Numbered from the stretch's first letter, positions 43,902 to 52,294 are shown. The stretch is DNA of 64,000 nt from Flavobacterium sp. 9AF (GCF_902506265.1 NZ_LR733556.1:1107106-1171105); one strand, 5' to 3'. The notes: generated by a model not told the origin, from the sequence alone. Program-made: numbers and translations.

Positions 43902-44333
43902 TTACTCTACTACAAATTCATAAGTAATACTATCTTGGTCTTTCCCTATAAGTTTACCATAATCTATCCATTGTACAAATACATCTTTCTTTTCTCCTTT
44001 GGCATTCACAATTTTACCTGCTCCATATTTATTTCTAATATTAATGTTCCCTTTTATTTCATTTCCTTCTGCATCATGACCTACAATATCATAATTGTAT
44101 TCATAATGCTCAATTCTACCTGTTCGGTACTCATATTTGTGTGTTTTGTCTATATGATAAGTTTTCTTTTCAACCTCAGTTATTTCTTCTGCATCATTAG
44201 GAAGTATAGTGTCTTCTTCTTCCGCATAAAAAGATTGTATTTGCTCTTCGGGACTTTTAAGGGGCTCTTGATGGGTTTCTTTACAAGAGAGGGAAAAAAG
44301 GAAGAGGGTTAAGAGGAGTAGTTTTTTTGTCAT
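43902..44333 (-). CDS. Hypothetical lipoprotein
   Basis: A 143-residue lipoprotein with signal MTKKLLLLTLFLFSLSC and lipobox SLSC. The mature part is Glu/Asp-rich at first (EEDTILPNDAEEITEVEKK) and then beta-like (YEYRTGRIEHYEYNYDIVG, GNINIRNKYGAGKIVNAKGE). The codon at 44339 is a TTG two residues earlier; the ATG at 44333 is preferred. Function unknown. It is 8-15 bases downstream of the next small gene, suggesting co-transcription. Confidence 0.7.
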   Translation of the reverse strand: MTKKLLLLTLFLFSLSCKETHQEPLKSPEEQIQSFYAEEEDTILPNDAEEITEVEKKTYHIDKTHKYEYRTGRIEHYEYNYDIVGHDAEGNEIKGNINIRNKYGAGKIVNAKGEKKDVFVQWIDYGKLIGKDQDSITYEFVVE

Positions 44334-44347
44334 AAGCAATCTTTTAA

Positions 44348-44755
44348 TTAATTATATCCTAAAATAATTGCGCATGTTGCAGCAATTTGAGTAACTTTTT
44401 CATCATTAGTATAATCTGAACCATAAGTAGCTTCATCAATACAATTTTTCAAATTTAAAGCATGACTTTTAGCTTCATTTATAGAAATATTAGGTTTCAT
44501 TTTCATAATAAAATCTGCACAAGTAGCCATTTTATTTTCATCTGTTGCTGATTTCCACTCTTCGATTTTTGATCGATGTAAATTTCCGCCAACATACCAT
44601 TCATTTCTACTGTTCGAAGATAGATTCTCTTTATAAACTTCATCAGAATAAGAAACTTGATTCTCTAATTCTTTATCTTTTTTAATTTGCTGAATTATAA
44701 ATAGCATTATAATATTCATTAAAATTAAACATATTATTATTCTGTAGTATTTCAT
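44348..44755 (-). CDS. Hypothetical membrane-anchored or secreted protein
   Basis: A 135-residue protein with an N-terminal hydrophobic helix (IIICLILMNIIMLFIIQQ). The rest contains three Cys (ATCADFIMK, LNLKNCIDEATYG, AATCAIILGY) and resembles exported small proteins of flavobacteria. No family is recognised. It belongs to a run of small reverse-strand genes between the secreted nuclease and the orphan HsdR-N protein. Confidence 0.55.
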   Translation of the reverse strand: MKYYRIIICLILMNIIMLFIIQQIKKDKELENQVSYSDEVYKENLSSNSRNEWYVGGNLHRSKIEEWKSATDENKMATCADFIMKMKPNISINEAKSHALNLKNCIDEATYGSDYTNDEKVTQIAATCAIILGYN

Positions 44756-44814
44756 GATAAGATGTTAGTATGTTGTATATAGATGACTAACACAAATCCC
44801 ACAGACATTTTTCC

Positions 44815-45009
44815 CTATTTTAGCAGCTTTTCTCTAGCTTGTTGTTCATTCAAACAAGTACTTTCGTTAAGCCAATTACCTTCGTTTAATTTCATTTTTT
44901 TACAAATAGATTCACTATTTGCATTACAAGCATCAATAGTAAATTTACCTTCAAAAATGTGAATTTCATTAGTGCTATTTTTTTTCTTAAAACTGTAGGC
45001 TTTCTCCAT
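44815..45009 (-). CDS. Small hypothetical protein
   Basis: A 64-residue protein (MEKAYSFKKKNSTNEIHIFE) with three Cys (DACNANSESICKKMK, NESTCLNEQQ). It has no signal peptide. The frame has good codon use and an ATG after an A/T-rich gap, so it is plausibly real. Function unknown. Confidence 0.5.
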   Translation of the reverse strand: MEKAYSFKKKNSTNEIHIFEGKFTIDACNANSESICKKMKLNEGNWLNESTCLNEQQAREKLLK

Positions 45010-45100
45010 AATATTAGATTTTATTGAATTAGATTATTTTTTTAAATAGTTTAAGCAAACTTTTAAAATTATCATAATTTTAATAATTATTTACACGCAT

Positions 45101-46165
45101 TTACACCTGATTTTCAACCTCATAAAACCCAACGGTTTCAAGCAATTCCTTTTCAAATTGATAAATATCATCAATAGAGCTAAGAGCTTGCCTAGTCTCA
45201 TTTTTCTTTTCATCAAAAAGACCTAAATATTTTTTGCTTCCGTTAAAATGCAATCGACATAATGGCTTTCGGTTGTTGTCATCTAACAAAATTCCAAAAT
45301 AAGATTGTGTATCACGATGTACAATTCTGTCAATAGTTATTTTCCTTCTAAGTATCGCCACCACGATTCTATAGCCTTCTAATTCTTCTTCAGTAGTTTC
45401 TACTTTTGTAGTTTCTGTTATTTCTTCATTTTCATCGACTTGTTGTTTTTCGGCTTCTTTATTTAAAGCAGCATTCAGCCGGTCATTTACTTTTTCACTA
45501 ATGTATTGGTTAAACCCCTTTTGCACTAAATCTTTAAATTCATCTATTACTTTTTCTGTTAACCTTCCTGAATATACTTTACTAGCAAACAATCGAATAA
45601 AATCGATAGAAGGAGTATTAATCTCTTCTTGTATCAATTTTTTAATCTCTTTTGTATATTTTAAAGAACTAGCATTGTTTACAATATTATTTACATCGAA
45701 ATTTGATTTATGAAACTTCGCAATCTCATTAATCACATTTTCTTTTACATTGGTTATATCAAATTCTAAGAATGGTTTTTCATCCATCTTATTCTTTTCG
45801 TCCAAATCTGTAAAAAATTGATATTGAATACCGTTTGTAAGTAAGGCAAAACGTGTTTTAGTAACATGAAAATAGCGCAATAGTTGTGAGTTATGAATAC
45901 TTAAATTTTCTCTCCAATTTTTACACTCTATAATTAAAATAGGTTCATTGTTTTCAAAAATTGCATAATCAACTTTCTCTCCTTTTTTCAATCCAATATC
46001 TGCTGTAAATTCTGGAACGACCTCTGTTGGATTAAATGTGTCATATCCTAGAAGATTTATAAACGGTAAGACAAAAGCATGTTTTGTCGATTCTTCTGTT
46101 TCTATTTTATTCTTTAGCAGATGAATCTTTTCCGCTAAAGCTTTTAATTGTACTTGTATTTCCAT
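45101..46165 (-). CDS. Type I restriction HsdR-N-like nuclease domain protein (orphan)
   Basis: A 354-residue protein. Its N-terminal half matches the HsdR N-terminal nuclease domain: ESTKHAFVLPFINLLGYD, VDYAIFENNEPILIIECKNW (PD-(D/E)XK core with Asp, Glu and Lys), LRYFHVTKTRFALLTNGIQY. The helicase half of HsdR is absent, and no hsdM or hsdS gene is near. The C-terminal half (VVAILRRKITIDRIVHRDTQ, PLCRLHFNGSKKYLGLFDE) is a separate domain that recurs in such orphan proteins. Role unknown; a DNA-defence or DNA-repair function is an inference. Confidence 0.8.
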   Translation of the reverse strand: MEIQVQLKALAEKIHLLKNKIETEESTKHAFVLPFINLLGYDTFNPTEVVPEFTADIGLKKGEKVDYAIFENNEPILIIECKNWRENLSIHNSQLLRYFHVTKTRFALLTNGIQYQFFTDLDEKNKMDEKPFLEFDITNVKENVINEIAKFHKSNFDVNNIVNNASSLKYTKEIKKLIQEEINTPSIDFIRLFASKVYSGRLTEKVIDEFKDLVQKGFNQYISEKVNDRLNAALNKEAEKQQVDENEEITETTKVETTEEELEGYRIVVAILRRKITIDRIVHRDTQSYFGILLDDNNRKPLCRLHFNGSKKYLGLFDEKKNETRQALSSIDDIYQFEKELLETVGFYEVENQV

Positions 46166-46168
46166 ATT

Positions 46169-46654
46169 TTATTGTTTTACATCCTTAGCAGGAACCCAAC
46201 CTAATTTCTTATTTTTGTTCAATCCCACTTTAATCCAATCTCCTTTTTTTTCAATTAAGGTAAGTTCGTCTCCTTTTTTCAGTTTTTGAACAATTATCCC
46301 TGTGGTTTTGGGTTCTTTTCTTAGATTTGCTGTAAGTGAACTAACTGTAATTGTTTTACTTTTAGGCTTTTCTAATTCAAATTGGGTTAGTTTTTCTTTT
46401 GCGGCAGTAGTTGTTTTTTTATGGGAAATGGACGGAAAAGTTTTTGTTTTTGTTGCTGCACAAACACCGCAACTACCACCACTAGAACAATGTTTGCATC
46501 CAGAACAATTTTTGCAAGCTGTACAATTAGCAGAACCCGTACATCTTCCTCCTTCTTTTTCACAACAAGAAGCTAATAATTCTTTTTTTTGAAAGGTTTG
46601 ACTTTGCAGCGTTAAGCTAAAAGTCAATAATAGGGTTAATAGGGTTGTTCTCAT
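46169..46654 (-). CDS. Secreted SH3-domain protein with Cys-rich segment
   Basis: A 161-residue protein with a signal peptide (MRTTLLTLLLTFSLTLQSQ), then a Cys-rich stretch of about 13 Cys with CxxC-like spacing (ASCCEKEGGRCTG, CTACKNCSGCKHC, GSCGVC), then a Lys/Thr linker, and a C-terminal bacterial SH3 domain (SLTANLRKEPKTTG, VGLNKNKKLGWVPAKDV) that should bind the cell wall. The frame is open to 46690, but the signal peptide favours ATG 46654. It is 3 bases before the HsdR-N gene start. Confidence 0.7.
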   Translation of the reverse strand: MRTTLLTLLLTFSLTLQSQTFQKKELLASCCEKEGGRCTGSANCTACKNCSGCKHCSSGGSCGVCAATKTKTFPSISHKKTTTAAKEKLTQFELEKPKSKTITVSSLTANLRKEPKTTGIIVQKLKKGDELTLIEKKGDWIKVGLNKNKKLGWVPAKDVKQ

Positions 46655-46733
46655 TTTTTTTGTTATTTTATATTCCAAACTTAAACCCATTACCTATCAA
46701 TTCCTTACGGAAAACCGTAAACTCAATTTTTTT

Positions 46734-46782
46734 TTAGGTATAAAAAAAATGACCTAACAAATTTTAATCTGTTAGGTCATTT
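46734..46782 (-). terminator. Terminator after the response regulator gene
   Basis: AATGACCTAACA (46749-46760) pairs with TGTTAGGTCATT (46770-46781). On the reverse strand a T run (46748-46740) follows. Confidence 0.85.
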
Positions 46783-46799
46783 ATTAAGTATAATATATT

Positions 46800-47480
46800 T
46801 TACACCAATCCTAAATCTTTGGCTATAGCAATTAAATGTACCGTATTATTGGCTTTAAAATTAATTTTAAGTTTGTTGATGCGTTTTTCAATAGTACTTT
46901 TACTATTGGGCGTAATGCCTAATTCTTTAAATTTAGTTTCCATTTCGTCTTGTGTAATTCCTAAAGACAATTGCTTAAGTAAATCTAAATCGTAAGCATC
47001 TATTTCATTAGCTGTTTTATCTTGTAAGACGTGACTTAAACTGGGGGAAACATATTTTTTATCCGATTCAAAAACAGTGGTAATCGCTTGTTTTAATTCG
47101 GGAATACTGTTTCTCCCTTTCATTACAAAAGCATCAATATCATATTTTTCGAATAATGATTTTATGCGATACGGTCTGTCTTCAATAGAAAAAGCAATTA
47201 CTTTTATACGAGGTTGTTCTTTTTTAACAGCCACAATTAATTCTTCACCAGAATGCAATTTTTGAGTATCTTTTCGATAATCTTCTTTAAAAGACAAATC
47301 GGTTATGAGTAATTGGAAACCAGTATTATTTTGCAGTGCGCTTTTTATTTTTAACAAGGCATCGTCGCAATATTTTGCATAATCTATTTGTTCTTCCAAA
47401 ATATGCAATTCTTTAAGTGCTTGCTTTACTGCAAAATTTAATCCGTCTATATCTTCTGCTATAATTACTTTTGAAAACAT
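46800..47480 (-). CDS. Response regulator with HTH output domain
   Basis: A 226-residue response regulator. The receiver domain has acidic residues Glu9/Asp10, phospho-acceptor Asp61 (LLITDLSFKEDYRKD) and Lys121 (VMKGRNS). The C-terminal 70 residues are a helix-turn-helix (LLKQLSLGITQDEMETKFKE, STIEKRINKLKINFKANN) related to the LuxR/NarL group but atypical. It lies 8 bases after a sensor histidine kinase gene, its likely partner. Targets are unknown. Confidence 0.85.
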   Translation of the reverse strand: MFSKVIIAEDIDGLNFAVKQALKELHILEEQIDYAKYCDDALLKIKSALQNNTGFQLLITDLSFKEDYRKDTQKLHSGEELIVAVKKEQPRIKVIAFSIEDRPYRIKSLFEKYDIDAFVMKGRNSIPELKQAITTVFESDKKYVSPSLSHVLQDKTANEIDAYDLDLLKQLSLGITQDEMETKFKELGITPNSKSTIEKRINKLKINFKANNTVHLIAIAKDLGLV

Positions 47481-47488
47481 ACGCTACC

Positions 47489-49132
47489 TTATTTGGGAAA
47501 TTCAATATTAATTTTTACTCCTTTGTTTGTTTCAGAATCAAAATTAATCTTTCCTTTAATGCTATGAATACGGTTTTCCACATTTTGAAGTCCGTTTTTG
47601 AAAACCTTATCTTTTTCAAAACCTTTGCCGTTATCGGAATATTTTATTTGTATGTTTTTGGGTAAATTTTCAAAACGAATCACTACTAAATTCGCTTGAC
47701 TATGTTTTTTCATGTTTACCAGTAGTTCGTTCAAAATACGATAGACTTCAATTTGTTTGTTTTCTTTTATTTTTCCCCAATCGACAACTGTTAATCCTTG
47801 TATTATAACATTTACTTGCTCTGAAGTATAACTTATAAATAATTGGTTTAGGGTTTCGCTAAATTCTTTTCCTGTTCTTATTTCGCTGGTTTGTTTAGAA
47901 ATATTTCTGGTTTTATCATAAATAGCATCTAAATCTTGTAAAACGGTTTCTTTGTTATGTGGATTTTGTAAATCTTGAGTATCTATAAAAGTTAATGTAT
48001 TAAATACATCGTTAGCTAATTCGTCATGCAGTCTTTTGGAAATGCGGGTTTCTGTTTCATAACTGATTTTCTCTTCTCTTTCTTTATTCTTTTTATGAAT
48101 AATATAAAAAATTGCTAAAGCAATACAGACACTTAATATAAAAAGTAATAAATAAATTATTTTTTGCTTCTTTTGATTCTCGCTTTCTTCTTTTGTTATT
48201 CTAAAATCATATTTTATATCTGCAAATTGGTTTTTAGTCGTTTGTCTAACAAATTCTACACTATCTTTTATTCTGTAAAATTGATTATAATAATACTTTA
48301 ATTCATCAACAGTCAAACTATTCTTTACAAGAATGTCTAAAGCTTCTAATTTGTCATCTGGATTATTAACAATTCTTGCAGATTCATAAGCTTTTTTAGC
48401 ATAATTTACAGTTGATTTAGGATCTATTTTTTGATAAAATTGAGCTAAATGAATTAGTGAAGGTGTTTTTTCAAAATCATCTCCTAAACTATCTCTTATT
48501 TCTAATGATTCTTCAAGGTATTTAATTGCTAAATCTTTTTTATCTAATTTAAAATATGCGTAGCCCAAATTATCAATGATTTTAGCATAATATTTTCTAT
48601 TTAATTTTAGAATAGGATTATTTAATATTTCATCAAACTTATTGATAGCAGTTTCGTATTTCTCTTCCATTAAACTTATACTTATAACTCCTATATTATT
48701 TTTTATAATAATTTGATTTAAAGGATCTGAAGACAACTTTAATGCTTTCTCATAATATTCAATAGAAGAATCATACTTTTTTAGTTGTTCATAATCAATT
48801 CCTAAACAATTATAAATAGAATATATATAGCTTATACTATCACATTTATTGAAATATTGAAAAGATTCGGTTGCAGTTTCTATACTTCCAGCAATATCTC
48901 CTAATTTTTCTTGTAATTGAGCTGTTTTTAAAATAATAAAAACTAACCTAGTTCCTTCATTAGGTTTACAAGATAACTTCGCTTTATTAAAATAAAAAAA
49001 TGCACTATCTGGCATATTTTTATTTTCAAATAACGCTCCTTTAGTGTAACTGTCAGAAAACTCTTTATCCTTTTCATTATCTACGCATGAAATGAGAAAA
49101 AGGATTAAAAATAAAAACGGGAAATGTTTCAT
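47489..49132 (-). CDS. Sensor histidine kinase with lipobox and TPR sensor region
   Basis: A 547-residue kinase. It begins with a signal peptide and a lipobox (FLISC, Cys16), followed by TPR repeats (about residues 30-300: SAFFYFNKAKLSCKPNEG, SSIEYYEKALKLSSD, KDLAIKYLEESLEI), one transmembrane helix (IIYLLLFILSVCIALAIFYI), and a HisKA_3-like dimerisation box (RLHDELANDVFNTL) and HATPase (SDNGKGFEKD, GLQNVENRIHSIKGK). Such TPR kinases occur in Bacteroidota; a lipobox plus an internal TM helix is unusual. ATG 49144 is also possible. Confidence 0.85.
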   Translation of the reverse strand: MKHFPFLFLILFLISCVDNEKDKEFSDSYTKGALFENKNMPDSAFFYFNKAKLSCKPNEGTRLVFIILKTAQLQEKLGDIAGSIETATESFQYFNKCDSISYIYSIYNCLGIDYEQLKKYDSSIEYYEKALKLSSDPLNQIIIKNNIGVISISLMEEKYETAINKFDEILNNPILKLNRKYYAKIIDNLGYAYFKLDKKDLAIKYLEESLEIRDSLGDDFEKTPSLIHLAQFYQKIDPKSTVNYAKKAYESARIVNNPDDKLEALDILVKNSLTVDELKYYYNQFYRIKDSVEFVRQTTKNQFADIKYDFRITKEESENQKKQKIIYLLLFILSVCIALAIFYIIHKKNKEREEKISYETETRISKRLHDELANDVFNTLTFIDTQDLQNPHNKETVLQDLDAIYDKTRNISKQTSEIRTGKEFSETLNQLFISYTSEQVNVIIQGLTVVDWGKIKENKQIEVYRILNELLVNMKKHSQANLVVIRFENLPKNIQIKYSDNGKGFEKDKVFKNGLQNVENRIHSIKGKINFDSETNKGVKINIEFPK

Positions 49133-49186
49133 AACGAATTGCATTTCCCGAATGTATTAAAAAATTAGCAAACTTTTGCCATATGC

Positions 49187-49360
49187 TTATGGAATTGTTG
49201 GCGCTGGTGGTGGTGGTGGATTTATTTGACCATTTTGCCCACCTGTATCATCATCTGCGTACTGTGTGGTTTTTACACTATCTGAAATATCTTCGGCTGT
49301 ACATGAGGTAAAGCTTACTGAGAACAAAACAACTGCTATAAATAAATATATAATTTTCAT
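49187..49360 (-). CDS. Small proline-rich lipoprotein
   Basis: A 57-residue frame: MKIIYLFIAVVLFSVSFTSC with lipobox FTSC (Cys20), an acidic middle (AEDISDSVKTT, ADDDTGGQNGQ) and a C-terminal tail of five prolines (INPPPPPAPTIP). The signal peptide and lipobox make it credible. It lies upstream of the sensor kinase on the same strand with a 42-base gap, so it could be part of the signalling unit, as a ligand or sensor partner. It is shorter than usual gene-finder limits. Confidence 0.65.
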   Translation of the reverse strand: MKIIYLFIAVVLFSVSFTSCTAEDISDSVKTTQYADDDTGGQNGQINPPPPPAPTIP

Positions 49361-49713
49361 TGTATTTTTTATTAAAAATTGGACATAGGAATAGCCGTTC
49401 GAGAAAGTCTCGATAATTGATTTTTACAGCTATTGCCGTGAATACTTTGTTGTGGGAAGTGAAGTGAGCTGGAACAGAAAAGTCTTATTTATACTTCCCA
49501 GATAAAAATCCTAATCTGTTTAGCATCACTTTTTTAGAAGTAGTTTTGTACATTTGTTCTTATCGCGATGAAGAACAAGAACTAAATCTGAGACAAAGAT
49601 TTGTCATTTTTTTGGCAGTGTTGATATGAAATTCTGATAGTTCTGATAGTTATTAAGAAATCTGAAAAAATCTATTAGAATCTGAAAAAATCTGAAAAAT
49701 CTAAATAAAAAAT
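49361..49713. other. Intergenic promoter region between divergent units
   Basis: 353 bases without a gene. Seen: a CGAGA/TCTCG hairpin (49400-49412) similar to the repeats at 38.8 kb; an inverted repeat TGGGAAGT/ACTTCCCA (49453-49460 and 49493-49500); two adjoining -7-like boxes TAGTTTTG and TACATTTG (49541-49556); a near-palindrome (49554-49578) with arms TTGTTCTT and AAGAACAA around ATCGCGAT; and direct repeats of AATCTGAAAAAATCT (49659-49673 and 49679-49693) just before the next gene. Confidence 0.7.
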
Positions 49714-50592
49714 ATGGGAAATAAATACTTTGACGCATACAGAAAATGCATTAAAAAAAAATATGAAATTGAAAAAAATGGAATTCATGCAAATTTTCTA
49801 TTAAACCCTACTGAAGCCAGACTTAGAAACTTATGTATTATGCTTTTTAGAGAGCAAGAGAAAAAAGATGACTTACAGAGTTTTAAATTATATTTTGGTT
49901 TTGAATTTTCTATAGACCAAACATTTGAGTTGAATAAGACAGAGCCAATGAGTAAATTTAAAACTATTGGTAAGTTTTTTTCAAAAGGTAAATCATTTCT
50001 ACAAGACAGTAATGGATTAGACTTAGCCGCTATGTTAGTAGGCTTTGATGAAAGACCTTTCAACAGGTTTTCAAAAATGTCATTAGATGAAATAGAAAAT
50101 ATTTATAATTCTTTAGATTCGCAGAAACAAGAGAAAGAGAAGACCAAAGAAAAAGAAAAAGAAAAAAAAGATGATAACGAATCTACTATCAAAATCAACT
50201 TTTTAAGAAAATATATCCGAGAAATTTCTATAGCTGGTTCATCTCTACTTCTCACTTTTTTAGGCATTAATTATTTTACATCTGAAAAAGAATGTATGGC
50301 GTGGATAAAAGATCATTATCAAGAAATAGATTGCAATGCTATGAATGAAAATCCCAATATAATAGTAATTCCAAAAGATGAAAAATTAATTGAGAATTTT
50401 AAAAAAATTATTCCTTGCGATACGACTCCATATAAAAAGAATGGAAAAGCATGTTTGTGGTATGGAAAATCGGCAAACAAAAATGAATATGAGTTTTTTA
50501 CTTTTCATGATGTACATCCAGAAACAGGAAAAACGTTAAAAGAAGTAACTGCAACCATTATGAATAATTACGGCAAAGGACCTTGCCAATAA
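49714..50592 (+). CDS. Hypothetical membrane protein
   Basis: A 292-residue protein. The N-terminal half is soluble and helical (NFLLNPTEARLRNLCIMLF, SLDEIENIYNSLDSQ), followed by a highly charged Lys/Glu linker (KEKTKEKEKEKKDD), one transmembrane helix (ISIAGSSLLLTFLGINYF) and a C-terminal domain with four Cys (KECMAWIKDHYQ, EIDCNAM, KIIPCDTTP, GKACLWYGKS), likely periplasmic. A paralogue family with this TM and C-terminal domain may exist in flavobacteria, but I cannot name it. Direct repeats stand directly before its start. Confidence 0.6.
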   Translation: MGNKYFDAYRKCIKKKYEIEKNGIHANFLLNPTEARLRNLCIMLFREQEKKDDLQSFKLYFGFEFSIDQTFELNKTEPMSKFKTIGKFFSKGKSFLQDSNGLDLAAMLVGFDERPFNRFSKMSLDEIENIYNSLDSQKQEKEKTKEKEKEKKDDNESTIKINFLRKYIREISIAGSSLLLTFLGINYFTSEKECMAWIKDHYQEIDCNAMNENPNIIVIPKDEKLIENFKKIIPCDTTPYKKNGKACLWYGKSANKNEYEFFTFHDVHPETGKTLKEVTATIMNNYGKGPCQ

Positions 50593-50604
50593 ACACTCAC
50601 TACC

Positions 50605-51018
50605 ATGCAAAATCATTACGAATTATCTGATACAGCTTTTGAACAACGCTTTAAAGCCGGTACTTTTCCTCCCGAATTGTTCACTCATGAAGCGCATTTA
50701 CGACTCGCGTGGATTCATATTCAACATTATGGTGTGGCTCAAGCGGAACAAAATATTGTAAGCCAACTTAAACATTTTGTAACCCTTGTGGGCGCAGAAG
50801 ATAAATTTAATATGACATTAACTGTTGCTGCTGTAAAAGTGGTCGCTCATTTTATATCTAAAGAAAATTACAGTCATTTTAAAGATTTTATAGCGGCTTA
50901 TCCTAGACTGCTCACTCATTTTAAGGAAATGATAGCACAACATTATAATCAGGATATTTACCATTCTGAACAGGCAAAAAAAGTATTCTTAACTCCAGAT
51001 TTATTGCCTTTCAAGTAA
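50605..51018 (+). CDS. Hypothetical protein of a conserved small family
   Basis: A 137-residue cytoplasmic helical protein with conserved-looking patterns: EQRFKAGTFPPELFTHEAHL, LAWIHIQHYGVAQAEQNIV, NMTLTVAAVKVVAHFI and a C-terminal VFLTPDLLPF. It resembles a family of single-domain proteins of unknown function seen in many bacteria. Its HEAHLRLAW segment might supply metal ligands. It is 12 bases after the preceding gene and may share its transcript. Confidence 0.65.
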   Translation: MQNHYELSDTAFEQRFKAGTFPPELFTHEAHLRLAWIHIQHYGVAQAEQNIVSQLKHFVTLVGAEDKFNMTLTVAAVKVVAHFISKENYSHFKDFIAAYPRLLTHFKEMIAQHYNQDIYHSEQAKKVFLTPDLLPFK

Positions 51019-51253
51019 ACCTATTTTGTTTTTCTCATTTTCCCTGTTCTTAAAAACAGGTAATTCTACTCATTTTTTTAAATTTTTTTTAAAATACATT
51101 TGAAAAAAGTAAAATAAAAAATCAGTACCTTTTAACAGTAGAAATCGCTATGCTATCTTTTTCAAAAAAAAGATAACACATTAACCATTCACTTTTTAGT
51201 TAGAAAAGTAACAAATAAAACATTCATCAAACATCTAGACAACGATAAACAAC

Positions 51254-52123
51254 ATGATGAAAGAGGAAAAAACAATAGTGATAGGTTGCGATCAGAGTGA
51301 CATGTTGGCTATTTTATTGGATCGGTTAAAAACCATTCCCAATTTTCTAGTCAATGTTATTTCTGTTTCTCGCATAACTGATTTATTGAGTATAACCAAA
51401 TCCTTGTATCCTTCTTTACTCATTTTTAATTTCAGAAATAATCAAAATGCAATTGAAGACTTCAATCATTTTGTAAACAAACCGGAAATTCCTCTTTTGT
51501 GTCTTTACAATCATTATGATTCTCAATCTTATTTATGTAACGATAAAAACATTATTTTTTCTTATGCTTTGGAAAGTATCCACAACAAAGCTTTTTTTAC
51601 TTCTACTGTACGATCTATTTTTCTTTTAAAAAATCAGTCTCAAAATACGATTCCAAATACTTCTTTAGCAGCACAAGCCATTGAGAGAGATATCACTCAT
51701 ACAAATCGAAATATGAGCCGATATGTGTTAGAACTAGATCAAAAACTGGAAGTGTTACACAGTGTAAAAGAACGCATTAAAACACTTTGTCCATCGGTCG
51801 ATAATGCTACACGTATGGAACTTCTTTCTATTGTAAACGCGATTAAAACTTCTGCAAATGACACGAAACTCTGGGAAGATTTCAAACTGTATTTTGAAAA
51901 AACAAACCCAAATTTCCTGCTCTTATTAGCAAAAAAGCACCCGCAATTGACTACCAAAGACTTAAAATATTGTTGCTATTTAAAGATGAACATGTCTAAC
52001 GATGATATTAGAAGTTTGTTAGGCATTAATCAGGAAAGTGTGCGTACTCACAAATATCGCTTAAAAAAGAAAATGCGACTTAGCAAAGAATTAGATCTAC
52101 ACTCCTATTTAAAAGCGATTTAG
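51254..52123 (+). CDS. LuxR-type regulator upstream of the eCIS operon
   Basis: A 289-residue protein. The N-terminal 130 residues resemble a receiver-like fold (TIVIGCDQSDMLAILLDRLK, YPSLLIFNFRNNQNAIEDFN) but lack the acidic pocket and phospho-acceptor Asp. A helical linker (LELDQKLEVLHSVKERIKTL) leads to a C-terminal LuxR/GerE-like HTH (LTTKDLKYCCYLKMNMSNDD, LGINQESVRTHKYRLKKKM). The sequence KHPQLTTKDLKYC is known from Bacteroidota regulators where the HTH follows a coiled region. It is the last gene before the injection-system operon, in the same direction, with an inverted repeat between them; it probably controls that operon. Confidence 0.75.
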   Translation: MMKEEKTIVIGCDQSDMLAILLDRLKTIPNFLVNVISVSRITDLLSITKSLYPSLLIFNFRNNQNAIEDFNHFVNKPEIPLLCLYNHYDSQSYLCNDKNIIFSYALESIHNKAFFTSTVRSIFLLKNQSQNTIPNTSLAAQAIERDITHTNRNMSRYVLELDQKLEVLHSVKERIKTLCPSVDNATRMELLSIVNAIKTSANDTKLWEDFKLYFEKTNPNFLLLLAKKHPQLTTKDLKYCCYLKMNMSNDDIRSLLGINQESVRTHKYRLKKKMRLSKELDLHSYLKAI

Positions 52124-52219
52124 TTTTTAAAATTCCTTAAAAAAACATTTGTTTATTTCTCTTATGTAACTCTTACAAATCAACTTTGTGAGTCGTTTTC
52201 TTATTTTTATTTCTGTACG

Positions 52220-52294
52220 AATATACCTTTGCTATCCAATATATGTCTACGTTTTGTCTATGCCCTTTTAATGGATGTACACGAAAGGTATATT
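52220..52294. promoter_or_regulatory. Long inverted repeat in the eCIS operon leader
   Basis: AATATACCTTT (52220-52230) and AAAGGTATATT (52284-52294) are perfect inverted copies 53 bases apart, in the 270-base gap between the regulator and the first eCIS gene. The left arm contains TACCTTTG, a -7-like box, but no TTG is at the right distance. It may be a paired operator site or an RNA stem. Confidence 0.55.

Noticed and set aside
43935-44312. 125-codon forward frame opposite the lipoprotein gene
   Set aside because: Composition is Phe/Ile/Tyr-rich as expected from antisense of A/T-rich coding DNA; the reverse-strand lipoprotein has a clear lipobox.
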